Shown: positions 1 through 7,002 of the stretch, piece after piece
Layout of the letters: every line of letters starts with the position of its first letter
Position numbering within the stretch: the first letter of the stretch is position 1
Assembly: GCA_913054415.1 (NCBI GenBank)
Contig: CAJXII010000060.1
Location: 1 to 9,120, forward strand
Length of the DNA stretch: 9,120 bases
Direction of reading: 5' to 3'
Origin: an uncultured Arcobacter sp.
GTDB lineage: Bacteria > Campylobacterota > Campylobacteria > Campylobacterales > Arcobacteraceae
Notes under the pieces: generated by a model
Database searches by the model: none
What the model saw: only the letters and a program-made list of their open reading frames with translations
Told to the model about the DNA's origin: nothing
Translations under genes and position numbers: made by a program

Positions 1-30
1 TTTAATATCTATCTTCAAGTAGATATTAAA
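1..30 (-). terminator. Inverted repeat after the last gene, possible terminator
   Basis: Arms TTTAATATCTA (1-11) and TAGATATTAAA (20-30) are perfect inverted repeats of 11 bp around an 8-nt loop. The hairpin lies 25 nt beyond the stop of the second nosD, the right place for an operon end. The stem is nearly all A/T and therefore weak. The window ends at base 1, so a following T-run cannot be seen. An operator for a neighbouring gene is an alternative. Confidence 0.4.
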
Positions 31-55
31 ATAATACCCTAAAATGATAAATAAA

Positions 56-1267
56 TTATTGACCTATATCAAAAAATATAGGTTTTTTATCAATTATTAA
101 AAGTTTTGGCTCTATAAATGGGGCAACTTGATTAAGAAAATTTAATAAGCTTAAAGCTGGACTAGAATGAAAAAATTTGATTTTATTATTATAGTGCCAT
201 AACCAATCTGAATAGATATATATTTTATAAGGATTATCCCCTATGTTATCGCTATTTTTATCAAAACCTTCATATCTATCCCAATAGTTATATTCTATTA
301 TATTTGAGTCATCAAATGGTGCATAAAGGTCTTGAACAGCATCATCGATATTCCCATAAATTCTATTGTTTTTAATAGTATTATTTTTGATACAACTATG
401 AAAATGTAATGCTTCTTTGTTATACGATATCTCATTATTTAAAATATATCTACTCATAACTTTTTCAGTGCATTTTATATCTATATATAACCCTTTAGCA
501 TTAAAACTAATCTGATTATTTAGAACCTTAGTATTAAAACCTTTCATAATAATTATACCAATTCCAGCTGCTCCATTTGAACTTAAAACTTTATTATTAA
601 TAATATCAGTATTTATAGCACCTGCTAACATAATAGAAACTGAATTATATCTATATATATTATTTTGAATAATATTATTTTTACTATGTTCAATTTTTGT
701 TGCAAATCTATTATATTTAAATGTATTATTTTCAATTCTATTATGATTTGAATAATCTAAAGTAAAATCTCGTGTAGAAACAATAGTATTATTTTTAATA
801 ATATTATTGTTACTATACCACATTTTTAAAGCATTACCACGAAGCTCAATCGCAAGATTTTTACTTTTTATATAATTATTTATAATTTGACAATTATGTG
901 ACATATAAAAATTAATACCATATAAAGAATCTACAATCTTGCTATTTAAAAGTTTAAAATTTTTAACTTTATCAAGAGATACGGCACTATCAAGATTTTC
1001 TAATCTATGACCACTATTTTTAATAGTTAAATTTTTTAACTCTACATCATCACTTTTAATCGTAATAATACTATTTTTACCATCACCTAAAATAGTAGAA
1101 TTTTTATCTCCAACTATTATAAGTGGTTTATTTATAATTAGATTACCTTTATATATGCCATTTGAAAGTTTGATTGTTGAATAAGGTTTAGATTGATCTA
1201 TAACCTTTTGTAGTTGATTTGAATACAAATCAAGGATAAGTAGGAAATATATAAATAAAAATTTCAT
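56..1267 (-). CDS. Divergent second NosD paralogue
   Basis: This 403-residue periplasmic beta-helix protein aligns along its whole length with NosD at 7003-8223. It keeps YWDRYEGFDKN (328-338), NIGDNPYK (341-348), LHFHS (287-291) and the LLNFL tail. It has changed the motifs facing the helix interior: WYSH is DYSN, HFMY is KIEH, FMYS is LAGA, GLKD is IIMK, and MGMYIDRSP has lost both Mets and RSP. Asn makes up about 14% of residues, more than in the first copy. The signal peptide is weaker, ending LDLYS without an Ala-x-Ala site. The frame is intact, so it is probably still selected rather than decayed. It is the last gene of the train, 14 nt after the PAS gene. Function is unknown; it may sit on NosFY in place of NosD. 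Confidence 0.82.
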   Translation of the reverse strand: MKFLFIYFLLILDLYSNQLQKVIDQSKPYSTIKLSNGIYKGNLIINKPLIIVGDKNSTILGDGKNSIITIKSDDVELKNLTIKNSGHRLENLDSAVSLDKVKNFKLLNSKIVDSLYGINFYMSHNCQIINNYIKSKNLAIELRGNALKMWYSNNNIIKNNTIVSTRDFTLDYSNHNRIENNTFKYNRFATKIEHSKNNIIQNNIYRYNSVSIMLAGAINTDIINNKVLSSNGAAGIGIIIMKGFNTKVLNNQISFNAKGLYIDIKCTEKVMSRYILNNEISYNKEALHFHSCIKNNTIKNNRIYGNIDDAVQDLYAPFDDSNIIEYNYWDRYEGFDKNSDNIGDNPYKIYIYSDWLWHYNNKIKFFHSSPALSLLNFLNQVAPFIEPKLLIIDKKPIFFDIGQ

Positions 1268-1273
1268 CACTTA

Positions 1274-1276
1274 TCC
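1274..1276 (-). promoter_or_regulatory. Ribosome binding site deciding the second nosD start
   Basis: GGA lies 6 nt before ATG at 1267 but only 3 nt before the GTG at 1270. This favours ATG at 1267, which also aligns with the start of the first NosD. Confidence 0.5.
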
Positions 1277-1284
1277 ATCAAAAT

Positions 1285-1809
1285 TTAATAAAATCTATGA
1301 ATCTCTTCCATTATATTAGAAAATTCAATATCACTACCTTTATCTTTTAAAAACTCAATAAGATACTTTTCACTAGCTTCCACACCTTGTGATTTTTCTA
1401 TATCTAAAAGTTTTGTATAAAGATCCGATATTATCTCTATAACATGCTTTGAGATTGTTTTTCTTGCAGCATGATAACCTATAATATCACCTGTATCTGT
1501 ATCTCTTCTAATCTCAAACTCTGTAAATATCCAATAATATCTACCATCTTTTGCTAAATTTTTTACTACTGCATTTATATTTTTACCTTGTTTTATTGTT
1601 TCCCATAATAATTTAAATACAACTTTTGGCATATCTGGATGACGAACAATATTATGAGGCTTGCCTATTAACTCTTCATCACTATAGCCACTTACCTCTT
1701 TAAAATAATCATTTGCAAAAGTAATTCTTCCTTTTTCATCTGTTTCACTTACTATATATCGTTTTGGATCTAATTCGATCTCTTCATTTTTTGGTGTTGG
1801 TTTTAACAT
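1285..1809 (-). CDS. Aer/CetB-like stand-alone PAS redox sensor
   Basis: This is a 174-residue cytosolic protein with one PAS domain (about 17-125) and a short helical tail (125-174). It has no signal peptide, kinase, GGDEF or chemoreceptor domain. The PAS core resembles the FAD-binding PAS of the aerotaxis receptor Aer, with FANDYFKEVSGY (31-42), GKPHNIVRHPDMPK (49-62), Trp69 and VKN (82-84). The residues known to matter for FAD in Aer (Asn34, Arg57, His58, Asp60, Trp70, Asn85) all have counterparts here one position lower. The layout is that of CetB of Campylobacter, which works with a separate chemoreceptor (CetA) in energy taxis; no such partner is in the window. A strong AGGAG overlaps the stop of the preceding gene. 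Flavin binding and taxis are inference. Confidence 0.82.
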   Translation of the reverse strand: MLKPTPKNEEIELDPKRYIVSETDEKGRITFANDYFKEVSGYSDEELIGKPHNIVRHPDMPKVVFKLLWETIKQGKNINAVVKNLAKDGRYYWIFTEFEIRRDTDTGDIIGYHAARKTISKHVIEIISDLYTKLLDIEKSQGVEASEKYLIEFLKDKGSDIEFSNIMEEIHRFY

Positions 1810-1818
1810 ATTTTTCTC

Positions 1819-2322
1819 CTATAAGGCATCATTTAGCCATTTAATCAATCCCAATGAAATATCTTTAAATTTCATCACTTTTTTACCATTATTTTTTTTC
1901 ATAAATTGTTCTGCTGCTGTTTTAGTTGCAAATGGCACTAAATCATCTCCAGCAGGAGATGTAACTGAACTACCATATACATAATATGCAGTTTCTGCAT
2001 CTATTGGTTTTGAAGTAGCATAATCTGTCACAATCAATGCTAAAAAATCTCGTTCTGTTTTGACCCCTTCATCATACCATCCTCCTGGATGAAAATAAAA
2101 CTCAAACATCCCTTTAGGACTACTAAAATATTCCTCTTTTCCATTTTTTAGATTTATTTTTGCTACCCAATTTGGATATTTATAAACTTTTAATTTTCTA
2201 ACTAATCCAATAGTATCTTTTGTATAATTCATACTATATGACATCTGTAATATACTATTTGGAATTTGTGCACAATTACCAAATACAACTAATAATGCTA
2301 CTACAATAATTTTTCTTAACAT
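1819..2322 (-). CDS. NosL-family protein lacking the copper motif
   Basis: This is a second NosL-family protein, of a different subtype from the one at 3164-3598. The 167-residue product has an export signal (1-18). The region YKYPNWVAKI (47-56), VTDYATSK (98-105), AYYVYGSSV (112-120) and LVPFA (128-132) match the NosL fold closely. Where the family has CPVCGM directly before YKYP, this protein has the run G39 L40 V41 R42 K43 L44, so both cysteines and the methionine are gone. The later PMG motif reads PAG (123-125). Its only cysteine is Cys17, within GNC, a poor lipobox because Asn precedes Cys. It has a good ribosome site overlapping the nosY stop (AAAGGA before ATG). Copper delivery is unlikely; a structural or regulatory role is possible. 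The assignment to the family is by motif memory, not by search. Confidence 0.78.
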   Translation of the reverse strand: MLRKIIVVALLVVFGNCAQIPNSILQMSYSMNYTKDTIGLVRKLKVYKYPNWVAKINLKNGKEEYFSSPKGMFEFYFHPGGWYDEGVKTERDFLALIVTDYATSKPIDAETAYYVYGSSVTSPAGDDLVPFATKTAAEQFMKKNNGKKVMKFKDISLGLIKWLNDAL

Positions 2323-2331
2323 ATCAATCCT

Positions 2332-3159
2332 TTAGACTAAATCTTTTTTCTTAAATATTCTAAACCCTAAAAAGGCAAACAACAATCCTAATAATGTAGG
2401 ATATAATATAGAGATCAAAACAAAAGTTGTTTGACTAACTGAATCTAATATATAAAATGCAACAGGACCCATAACAGTAAGTTGAGGATCAAACAGTGAG
2501 ATAGCTGCAATTCTAAATATCTCCATAGGATTTATCATCGCTATAAATATTATCAATCCCTCGTTAAATCTCTCTGCTAACATAAGTGATATTAAAGCTA
2601 TATCTATAAAAGCTAAAAGCAATATCCATATAAAAAATGCAATTCCTAATGCAACTTCACTAGATTTTACAAATGAAGATATAAAAAATGCTATACCTAA
2701 AAAAGCTACACTCATAGAGAATAATAATCCTGTATATAAAAGAAAAATATTCCACGGGATAGAAGCTCCTTGAAATGCACCATAAAAAACTGCTACAATC
2801 ATTGCAAATAATACAGGAAGATAAACTGTAATAAATCTTCCTAGCATCTTACCCCAATAGTATTGTTTTAATGATATAGGAAAAGAAAGCATATACTCCA
2901 AAACATTACTATCTCTATCTCCTGATATTGAACGAACTGTAGTTATAAGTATAAATATTGGTAAAATAACTATAGTGATTTGGATATACATAAGCAATAA
3001 TCTACTTAATCCACTAAATCCCATCACCTGAGATTGTGTTACTCCTGCAATAAAAAATAGTGCAATAAGCCCACCAAACACAACAGAATAAACCAAAAAC
3101 CACTTAGCTCTAATAGATTCTTTTAAATCTAAATATGCTATTAATAATAAATTTTTCAT
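2332..3159 (-). CDS. nosY: NosY, ABC-2 type permease
   Basis: NosY is the membrane subunit of the NosDFY transporter, with NosF as its ATPase and NosD on the periplasmic side. The 275-residue product is strongly hydrophobic with six likely segments, near 20-40, 52-74, 106-129, 138-162, 168-193 and 247-268. The loop GDRDSNVLEYMLSFPIS (80-96) is the usual ABC-2 coupling region. NPMEIFR (210-216) is typical of NosY and likely faces NosD. AGGA about 10 nt before ATG is a modest ribosome site. Only one permease and one ATPase are present for two NosD proteins, so any transporter role of the second NosD would have to share this NosFY. Confidence 0.93.
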   Translation of the reverse strand: MKNLLLIAYLDLKESIRAKWFLVYSVVFGGLIALFFIAGVTQSQVMGFSGLSRLLLMYIQITIVILPIFILITTVRSISGDRDSNVLEYMLSFPISLKQYYWGKMLGRFITVYLPVLFAMIVAVFYGAFQGASIPWNIFLLYTGLLFSMSVAFLGIAFFISSFVKSSEVALGIAFFIWILLLAFIDIALISLMLAERFNEGLIIFIAMINPMEIFRIAAISLFDPQLTVMGPVAFYILDSVSQTTFVLISILYPTLLGLLFAFLGFRIFKKKDLV

Positions 3160-3163
3160 ATAT

Positions 3164-3598
3164 TTAATATCCTAATATCTTTTTTCTTATTTTTGGATTT
3201 ACCATAGTTTCACCCCTTAACATTCTTAATCTAACAGTATCAAAATCGATACTATTTGTAAGTTTATGTTCATAGGCATTAAATCCATATCTCATAGGTG
3301 TATGTTCATTAAAAGTAAAAAAAGCATCTTTTGCACTGATATACCTATTTGTATCACTTGCATAAACTTTTGCATCTACTTTATTAAAATCAATATTTTG
3401 CTTTTTAGCCCACAAAATCATACAACCAATATCATCAAAATTAGTTCTTCCTATTTTTGCTGAGAATTTTTTTGTTTTCACTTCCATTTTACAAACAGGA
3501 CATATTTTATTATCTTTTGGTGTTGAATCACATCCTACAAAAAATACCAAAAAAGCTAATAAAAAAACTCTTTTAATTATAACTTTATATAATATCAT
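3164..3598 (-). CDS. nosL: NosL-family copper-binding lipoprotein (canonical site)
   Basis: NosL is an outer-facing lipoprotein that binds Cu(I) and hands it to NosD during NosZ maturation. The 144-residue product has a signal peptide ending FFVGC with the lipid-bearing Cys at 23. The metal motif CPVCKM follows at 33-38, where the more usual form is CxxCGM. FDDIGC (54-59) and a TPMRYGF stretch (100-106) also fit the family, and Met102 may contribute to the metal site. It overlaps nosF by 14 bp and ends 4 nt before nosY, so it is placed inside the ABC gene pair rather than after it. No good ribosome site precedes the ATG, which is consistent with coupling to nosF. Family membership is fairly clear; copper binding is inferred from the motif. 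Confidence 0.8.
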   Translation of the reverse strand: MILYKVIIKRVFLLAFLVFFVGCDSTPKDNKICPVCKMEVKTKKFSAKIGRTNFDDIGCMILWAKKQNIDFNKVDAKVYASDTNRYISAKDAFFTFNEHTPMRYGFNAYEHKLTNSIDFDTVRLRMLRGETMVNPKIRKKILGY

Positions 3599-4223
3599 CA
3601 GAAATTATTTTACCCATATCCATATAAATTTCACGATTTACAATCTGCTCAACTTCCTCTTTTCTATGTGTGATAAAAAGCAAAAGTTTATCATCTTCAT
3701 TTTGTTTTAAAAGTTTATAGAAATCATCTCTAGCTTTTGGATCCAAATTTGCTGTTGGTTCATCATAGATTATAATATCACTTTTTTTTGCTAAACTTAT
3801 AGCGATTAAAAGTTTTTGTTTCATTCCACCACTTAAAGAGAAAAAAGATTTATTTATATTTTGTGTTATATCTAATTTCATCTCATTACAATAGTGTTTA
3901 ATCAAATCTATATCTACATTTGCACTAACACTTATATATTTTAATAACTCATTAATACTTAACTTAATAGGTGGTGGCAACTGTGGAACAAAACTTATAT
4001 TTTCAAGGATTTTCATCCTATGTTTAATAGGATTTAATCCGTTTATACTTACCTCTCCAGATGTTGGATGATAATATCCTAAAATAGATCGAATAAGTGT
4101 AGTTTTACCAGCTCCATTAGCACCCATAAGAGCTATATAATCATTTTTATTAAACTCTACAGATACATTATCTAAAGATATTGTTTGACCAAATTTTTTT
4201 GTAAGATTTTTTACTTTTATCAT
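3585..4223 (-). CDS. nosF: NosF, ABC transporter ATPase
   Basis: NosF is the cytoplasmic ATPase that drives the NosDFY machinery for NosZ copper-site assembly. The 212-residue product has every ABC element in order: Walker A GANGAGKT (34-41), Q-loop Gln81, signature LSGGMKQ (130-136), Walker B IIIYDEP (150-156) and the switch His186. It is short compared with proteobacterial NosF (about 300 residues) because it ends soon after the His switch and lacks a C-terminal extension. No strong ribosome site is seen before ATG, and the 6-nt gap to nosH suggests coupled translation. Its end overlaps the following nosL by 14 bp. Confidence 0.93.
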   Translation of the reverse strand: MIKVKNLTKKFGQTISLDNVSVEFNKNDYIALMGANGAGKTTLIRSILGYYHPTSGEVSINGLNPIKHRMKILENISFVPQLPPPIKLSINELLKYISVSANVDIDLIKHYCNEMKLDITQNINKSFFSLSGGMKQKLLIAISLAKKSDIIIYDEPTANLDPKARDDFYKLLKQNEDDKLLLFITHRKEEVEQIVNREIYMDMGKIISDDII

Positions 4224-4229
4224 ATACTA

Positions 4230-5135
4230 CTATACCAAACTTTTTAATCTAAAATCGAATTTTAAAGCATCTTCATGACATACATCTATACATCTTCCAC
4301 AAAGGGTGCAATCAGCTCCTGTAATATACTCTTTTTTGATACCCTCTTCTTCTCTTTGTTTATCATATTTTGCTTTAGTGATCTCTAAAACTTGATTTTC
4401 AAAACATACATCATGACATACCATACAATGATCACAATTATCATTCCACTCGATTCTTAAAGCTGAAACTTTACCTAAAATTCCATAAGTAGTTCCTATT
4501 GGACAAATATAAGTACACCAAGCTCTTCTTGAGAAAAAGACCTCCATTAAAAATACTACCAATACCCAAATAAGTGCAACACTCCATCCGTAAGCAATAG
4601 CTCTACTCATAATACCCACTACATTAAATGTTTCAAATACCAAATACCCACTAGTAGCACTAAGAGTTAAAAATATTACCCAAAATATATATCTAACTCG
4701 ATGATCAAATTTTCTATTTTTGATAATTTTTTTAGCTACTAAAGTATCATGCCATTTTTCACCTATCTCACTTAATATACCATAAGGACATACCCAAGCA
4801 CAATAAGTTCTTCCACCAACTAATAAATATACAAATATAATAGTTGATACCCCTATGATGATATTTATATGTAGATGATGAACTGCTAAAAACATCTCAA
4901 GTGTTGTAAAAGGATCTATCATATGAAATCCTAAAAATCTTGAACCATTTAGAGTTCCCTCAAGTGTTTGTATATCTATAAAAAATGATAAGAAAAACAG
5001 TAGATGTATAGCAAAAACTAAAATCCATCTCTTCATCCTAAAACTAAATATACTTTTACCATCTTTTGTTTTATTAAAAAATGTTGACCAGAAAGTTGTT
5101 TTTCTTATTGTCTCTCTATTGTTATATTTATCCAT
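4230..5135 (-). CDS. nosH: NosH, NapH-like membrane quinol dehydrogenase subunit
   Basis: NosH is a polytopic iron-sulfur protein thought to oxidise menaquinol and pass electrons to NosG. The 301-residue product has membrane segments near 36-54, 89-107, 148-168 and 183-201. It carries the two CxxxCP motifs typical of NapH (C112/C116 and C207/C211), and a C-terminal cytoplasmic domain with two [4Fe-4S] motifs: C234/237/240/244 and C276/279/282/286. In both of those motifs the usual proline after the last cysteine is absent (CFEN and CHED), which may alter cluster potential. The ribosome site GGAG at 5141-5144 lies 5 nt before ATG. It is separated from nosF by only 6 nt. Confidence 0.93.
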   Translation of the reverse strand: MDKYNNRETIRKTTFWSTFFNKTKDGKSIFSFRMKRWILVFAIHLLFFLSFFIDIQTLEGTLNGSRFLGFHMIDPFTTLEMFLAVHHLHINIIIGVSTIIFVYLLVGGRTYCAWVCPYGILSEIGEKWHDTLVAKKIIKNRKFDHRVRYIFWVIFLTLSATSGYLVFETFNVVGIMSRAIAYGWSVALIWVLVVFLMEVFFSRRAWCTYICPIGTTYGILGKVSALRIEWNDNCDHCMVCHDVCFENQVLEITKAKYDKQREEEGIKKEYITGADCTLCGRCIDVCHEDALKFDFRLKSLV

Positions 5136-5165
5136 AAAAACTCCATTTTACTATTTTAATAGTAA

Positions 5166-5666
5166 TTATTTATTTTTTTGTGCAGCTGCTCTTGCTGGAA
5201 ATTCACCTATCTCTTTTGCTAACTCTTGTAGATCATTATCATTTAGGCTCATTAATAAACCTTTCATAATCATATTTTCTTTTCTTCCTGATTTAAAATC
5301 TCTTAAATCTTTTAATATAACCTCTTGGGTTTGACCAAATAATCTAGGTCCCATCATCTTTTTACCATTTTGGAAACCACTACCATTTACACCATGACAA
5401 GATGAACATTTACTTTTATATTTTTGACTAACTTTAAATGCCCCAATATTTCCAGCTTTTTCTCTAAGTGCTCTTAATGCATCAGCAACTTTTTGATCAT
5501 CACTTTTCTCTTTTGGTTGAGAATCAATTTTCTTTTTCTGAATATCTGCTAAATTTTCTATAACTTTACCAGCTTCACCACCATTATATGCTCCACCTTG
5601 TGATGCTACATAACCCATCAAACCTAAAATAATTAATGTTGATAGCCCTGCTATTATATTTTTCAT
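5166..5666 (-). CDS. nosC2: NosC2, membrane-anchored monohaem cytochrome c
   Basis: This is the second monohaem cytochrome c of the NosG-C1-C2-H electron-transfer set. The 166-residue product has an uncleaved-looking N-terminal anchor (about 4-22). A charged linker follows to about 70, then a class I haem domain with CSSCH at 87-91 and downstream GxGF and GPRLFG motifs. Met132, Met134 or Met139 could be the axial ligand. It differs from NosC1 in having a transmembrane anchor rather than a lipobox, so the two probably hold different positions in the relay. The start is set by ATGA overlap with nosC1 and by AGGAG at 5675-5679. A 30-nt gap to nosH, the longest between genes here, shows no clear terminator. 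Confidence 0.9.
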   Translation of the reverse strand: MKNIIAGLSTLIILGLMGYVASQGGAYNGGEAGKVIENLADIQKKKIDSQPKEKSDDQKVADALRALREKAGNIGAFKVSQKYKSKCSSCHGVNGSGFQNGKKMMGPRLFGQTQEVILKDLRDFKSGRKENMIMKGLLMSLNDNDLQELAKEIGEFPARAAAQKNK

Positions 5667-6244
5667 TCTTTTGCTCCTAGTTTTTGAACTTGTTGATTAA
5701 ATTTATATATCTCTTCTGCTATTGTTCTAATCTCTTTGTTATCCATTTGATTAATCAAATCTGTCATAAGTGGATTTTTCTTAGTTGTTTTAAATTCTAA
5801 AATCTTTTTATATATAAAATCTGCATCTCTACCCAATAAAGATGGTCCAACTATTCCATTTGCATAATCATCATGACAAGCACTACATTTTAATTTAAAA
5901 TTTTTACCAAGCTGTTGTCTAATAAGTGAAATTCTAACTCTTTCATAAGGACTTCTTATATGCATATGAGCATCTAATACTGTCCTTGTAGATATTCTAT
6001 CTCTCTCTTGATTTTGTAAATCCTCATAATAAAAAGCTTCATTTTTCTTATTTTTATGTTGCACAACTTTGATTTTTGTCTCTTTATTATGATTTTCAAT
6101 AACCTCTATTTTAGCAGAAGCACTATTATTAATAGCTGTTTCTTTAACCTCTTGGTTATTATTATCTTTTTTATCTCCACATCCTATAAACAATAAGCTT
6201 ATAAAACCCAAAGTTAAAGATACCCTTTTTATACTATTTAACAT
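5663..6244 (-). CDS. nosC1: NosC1, monohaem cytochrome c lipoprotein
   Basis: This is a small c-type cytochrome expected to relay electrons from NosGH toward NosZ. The 193-residue product has a lipoprotein-type signal ending LFIGC, with the lipidated Cys at 22. A long hydrophilic linker rich in Asn, Lys and Glu (about 23-80) would hold the haem domain away from the membrane. The single haem site is CSACH (120-124), and Met160 or Met167 is the candidate sixth ligand. An invariant-looking RSPYER stretch at 97-102 precedes the haem domain. The gene begins 12 nt after nosG stops, with GGAGA upstream. Its TGA stop overlaps the nosC2 ATG as ATGA (5666-5663), a sign of translational coupling. Confidence 0.9.
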   Translation of the reverse strand: MLNSIKRVSLTLGFISLLFIGCGDKKDNNNQEVKETAINNSASAKIEVIENHNKETKIKVVQHKNKKNEAFYYEDLQNQERDRISTRTVLDAHMHIRSPYERVRISLIRQQLGKNFKLKCSACHDDYANGIVGPSLLGRDADFIYKKILEFKTTKKNPLMTDLINQMDNKEIRTIAEEIYKFNQQVQKLGAKE

Positions 6245-6256
6245 ATACTATCTCTC

Positions 6257-6997
6257 CTAGCTTTTATATATTTCATCATAAGTAGCTCTTGGCTTTACTA
6301 TGATTGCTGGACCACTTTGCACTGGACATACCTCTTGACATACTCCACAACCGATACATCCATCATATATCTCAGGATATCTTCCACCATCTTTATGAGG
6401 CACCATAGCAATTGCACTTAATGGATTTGGTATTGGACACATATCAGCACATAAGGTGCACTCTTTACCTTCAAATTGTTCATATTTTTCTAACATTTTT
6501 TGTTCATATTCATTTGTATTAACTACATTTGATACAAACTCTTTCATCTTGTCATCATAACCCTTTGGAACAGGTTGTTTTTTAATTGCCAAACAACTTC
6601 TTGGATTTTCAAGAATAGCAATACCCATTTTTATATCTTCAGGTTTTTCTGTTTTATGATCTAAAGCACCACTAGGACAAGCTAATACACAAGGCACAGC
6701 TTCACATGCATAACACCCTCTAATATTAGCATCAATATATGGTGTTCCCTCTCCATATCCTTTAGATAGATCTGATAACTCTATAGAATGGTAAGGACAT
6801 ACTTGTAAACATTGCCCACATTTTATACATAATGCTAAAAATTCATTCTCCTCAACAGCCCCAGGTGGTCTTAATCTATTTTCTGCAACTACACCTTTAG
6901 GACTTAAAGCTACTCCAGCACCTCCAACAAGTGCTAATATTCCAATCGTCGAATATTTCATAAATTTTCGTCTATCTGTTTTGACTGTTTTTGCCAT
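6257..6997 (-). CDS. nosG: NosG, NapG-like four-cluster periplasmic ferredoxin
   Basis: NosG is an iron-sulfur protein expected to pair with membrane-bound NosH as a menaquinol dehydrogenase feeding electrons to the NosC cytochromes, by analogy to NapG/NapH of nitrate reductase. The 246-residue product begins with a twin-arginine signal (DRRKFMK at 8-14, then a hydrophobic Gly/Ala-rich stretch to about 31), implying export after cluster insertion. Sixteen cysteines fit four [4Fe-4S] clusters: C57/60/63/67, C95/98/103/107, C135 with C180/183/187, and C214/217/220/224. The pairing of distant C135 with the third group is inferred from cysteine count. The ribosome site AAGGA overlaps the nosD1 stop. 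It is distinguished from NapG by context, since no nap genes are present. Confidence 0.93.
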   Translation of the reverse strand: MAKTVKTDRRKFMKYSTIGILALVGGAGVALSPKGVVAENRLRPPGAVEENEFLALCIKCGQCLQVCPYHSIELSDLSKGYGEGTPYIDANIRGCYACEAVPCVLACPSGALDHKTEKPEDIKMGIAILENPRSCLAIKKQPVPKGYDDKMKEFVSNVVNTNEYEQKMLEKYEQFEGKECTLCADMCPIPNPLSAIAMVPHKDGGRYPEIYDGCIGCGVCQEVCPVQSGPAIIVKPRATYDEIYKS

Positions 6998-7002
6998 CTA
7001 AT

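Noticed and set aside
56..1270. Asn-rich repeats as a possible ice-binding or surface repeat protein
   Set aside because: Full-length alignment to the neighbouring NosD and the shared YWD-GFD-IGD signature make NosD ancestry clear.
3266..3463. Plus-strand open frame of 65 codons opposite nosL
   Set aside because: It is a shadow of the conserved NosL reading frame, and its composition is dominated by Ile, Phe and Cys.
5119..5334. Plus-strand open frame of 71 codons across the nosC2-nosH junction
   Set aside because: It is antisense to the cytochrome gene, with low-complexity composition typical of a reverse-complement shadow.
5745..5760. Perfect 16-bp palindrome ATTTGATTAATCAAAT, resembling an FNR box
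   Set aside because: The TTGAT and ATCAA half-sites are separated by 2 bases rather than 4, and the site lies inside the nosC1 coding region. It is likely a chance product of AT-rich codons.
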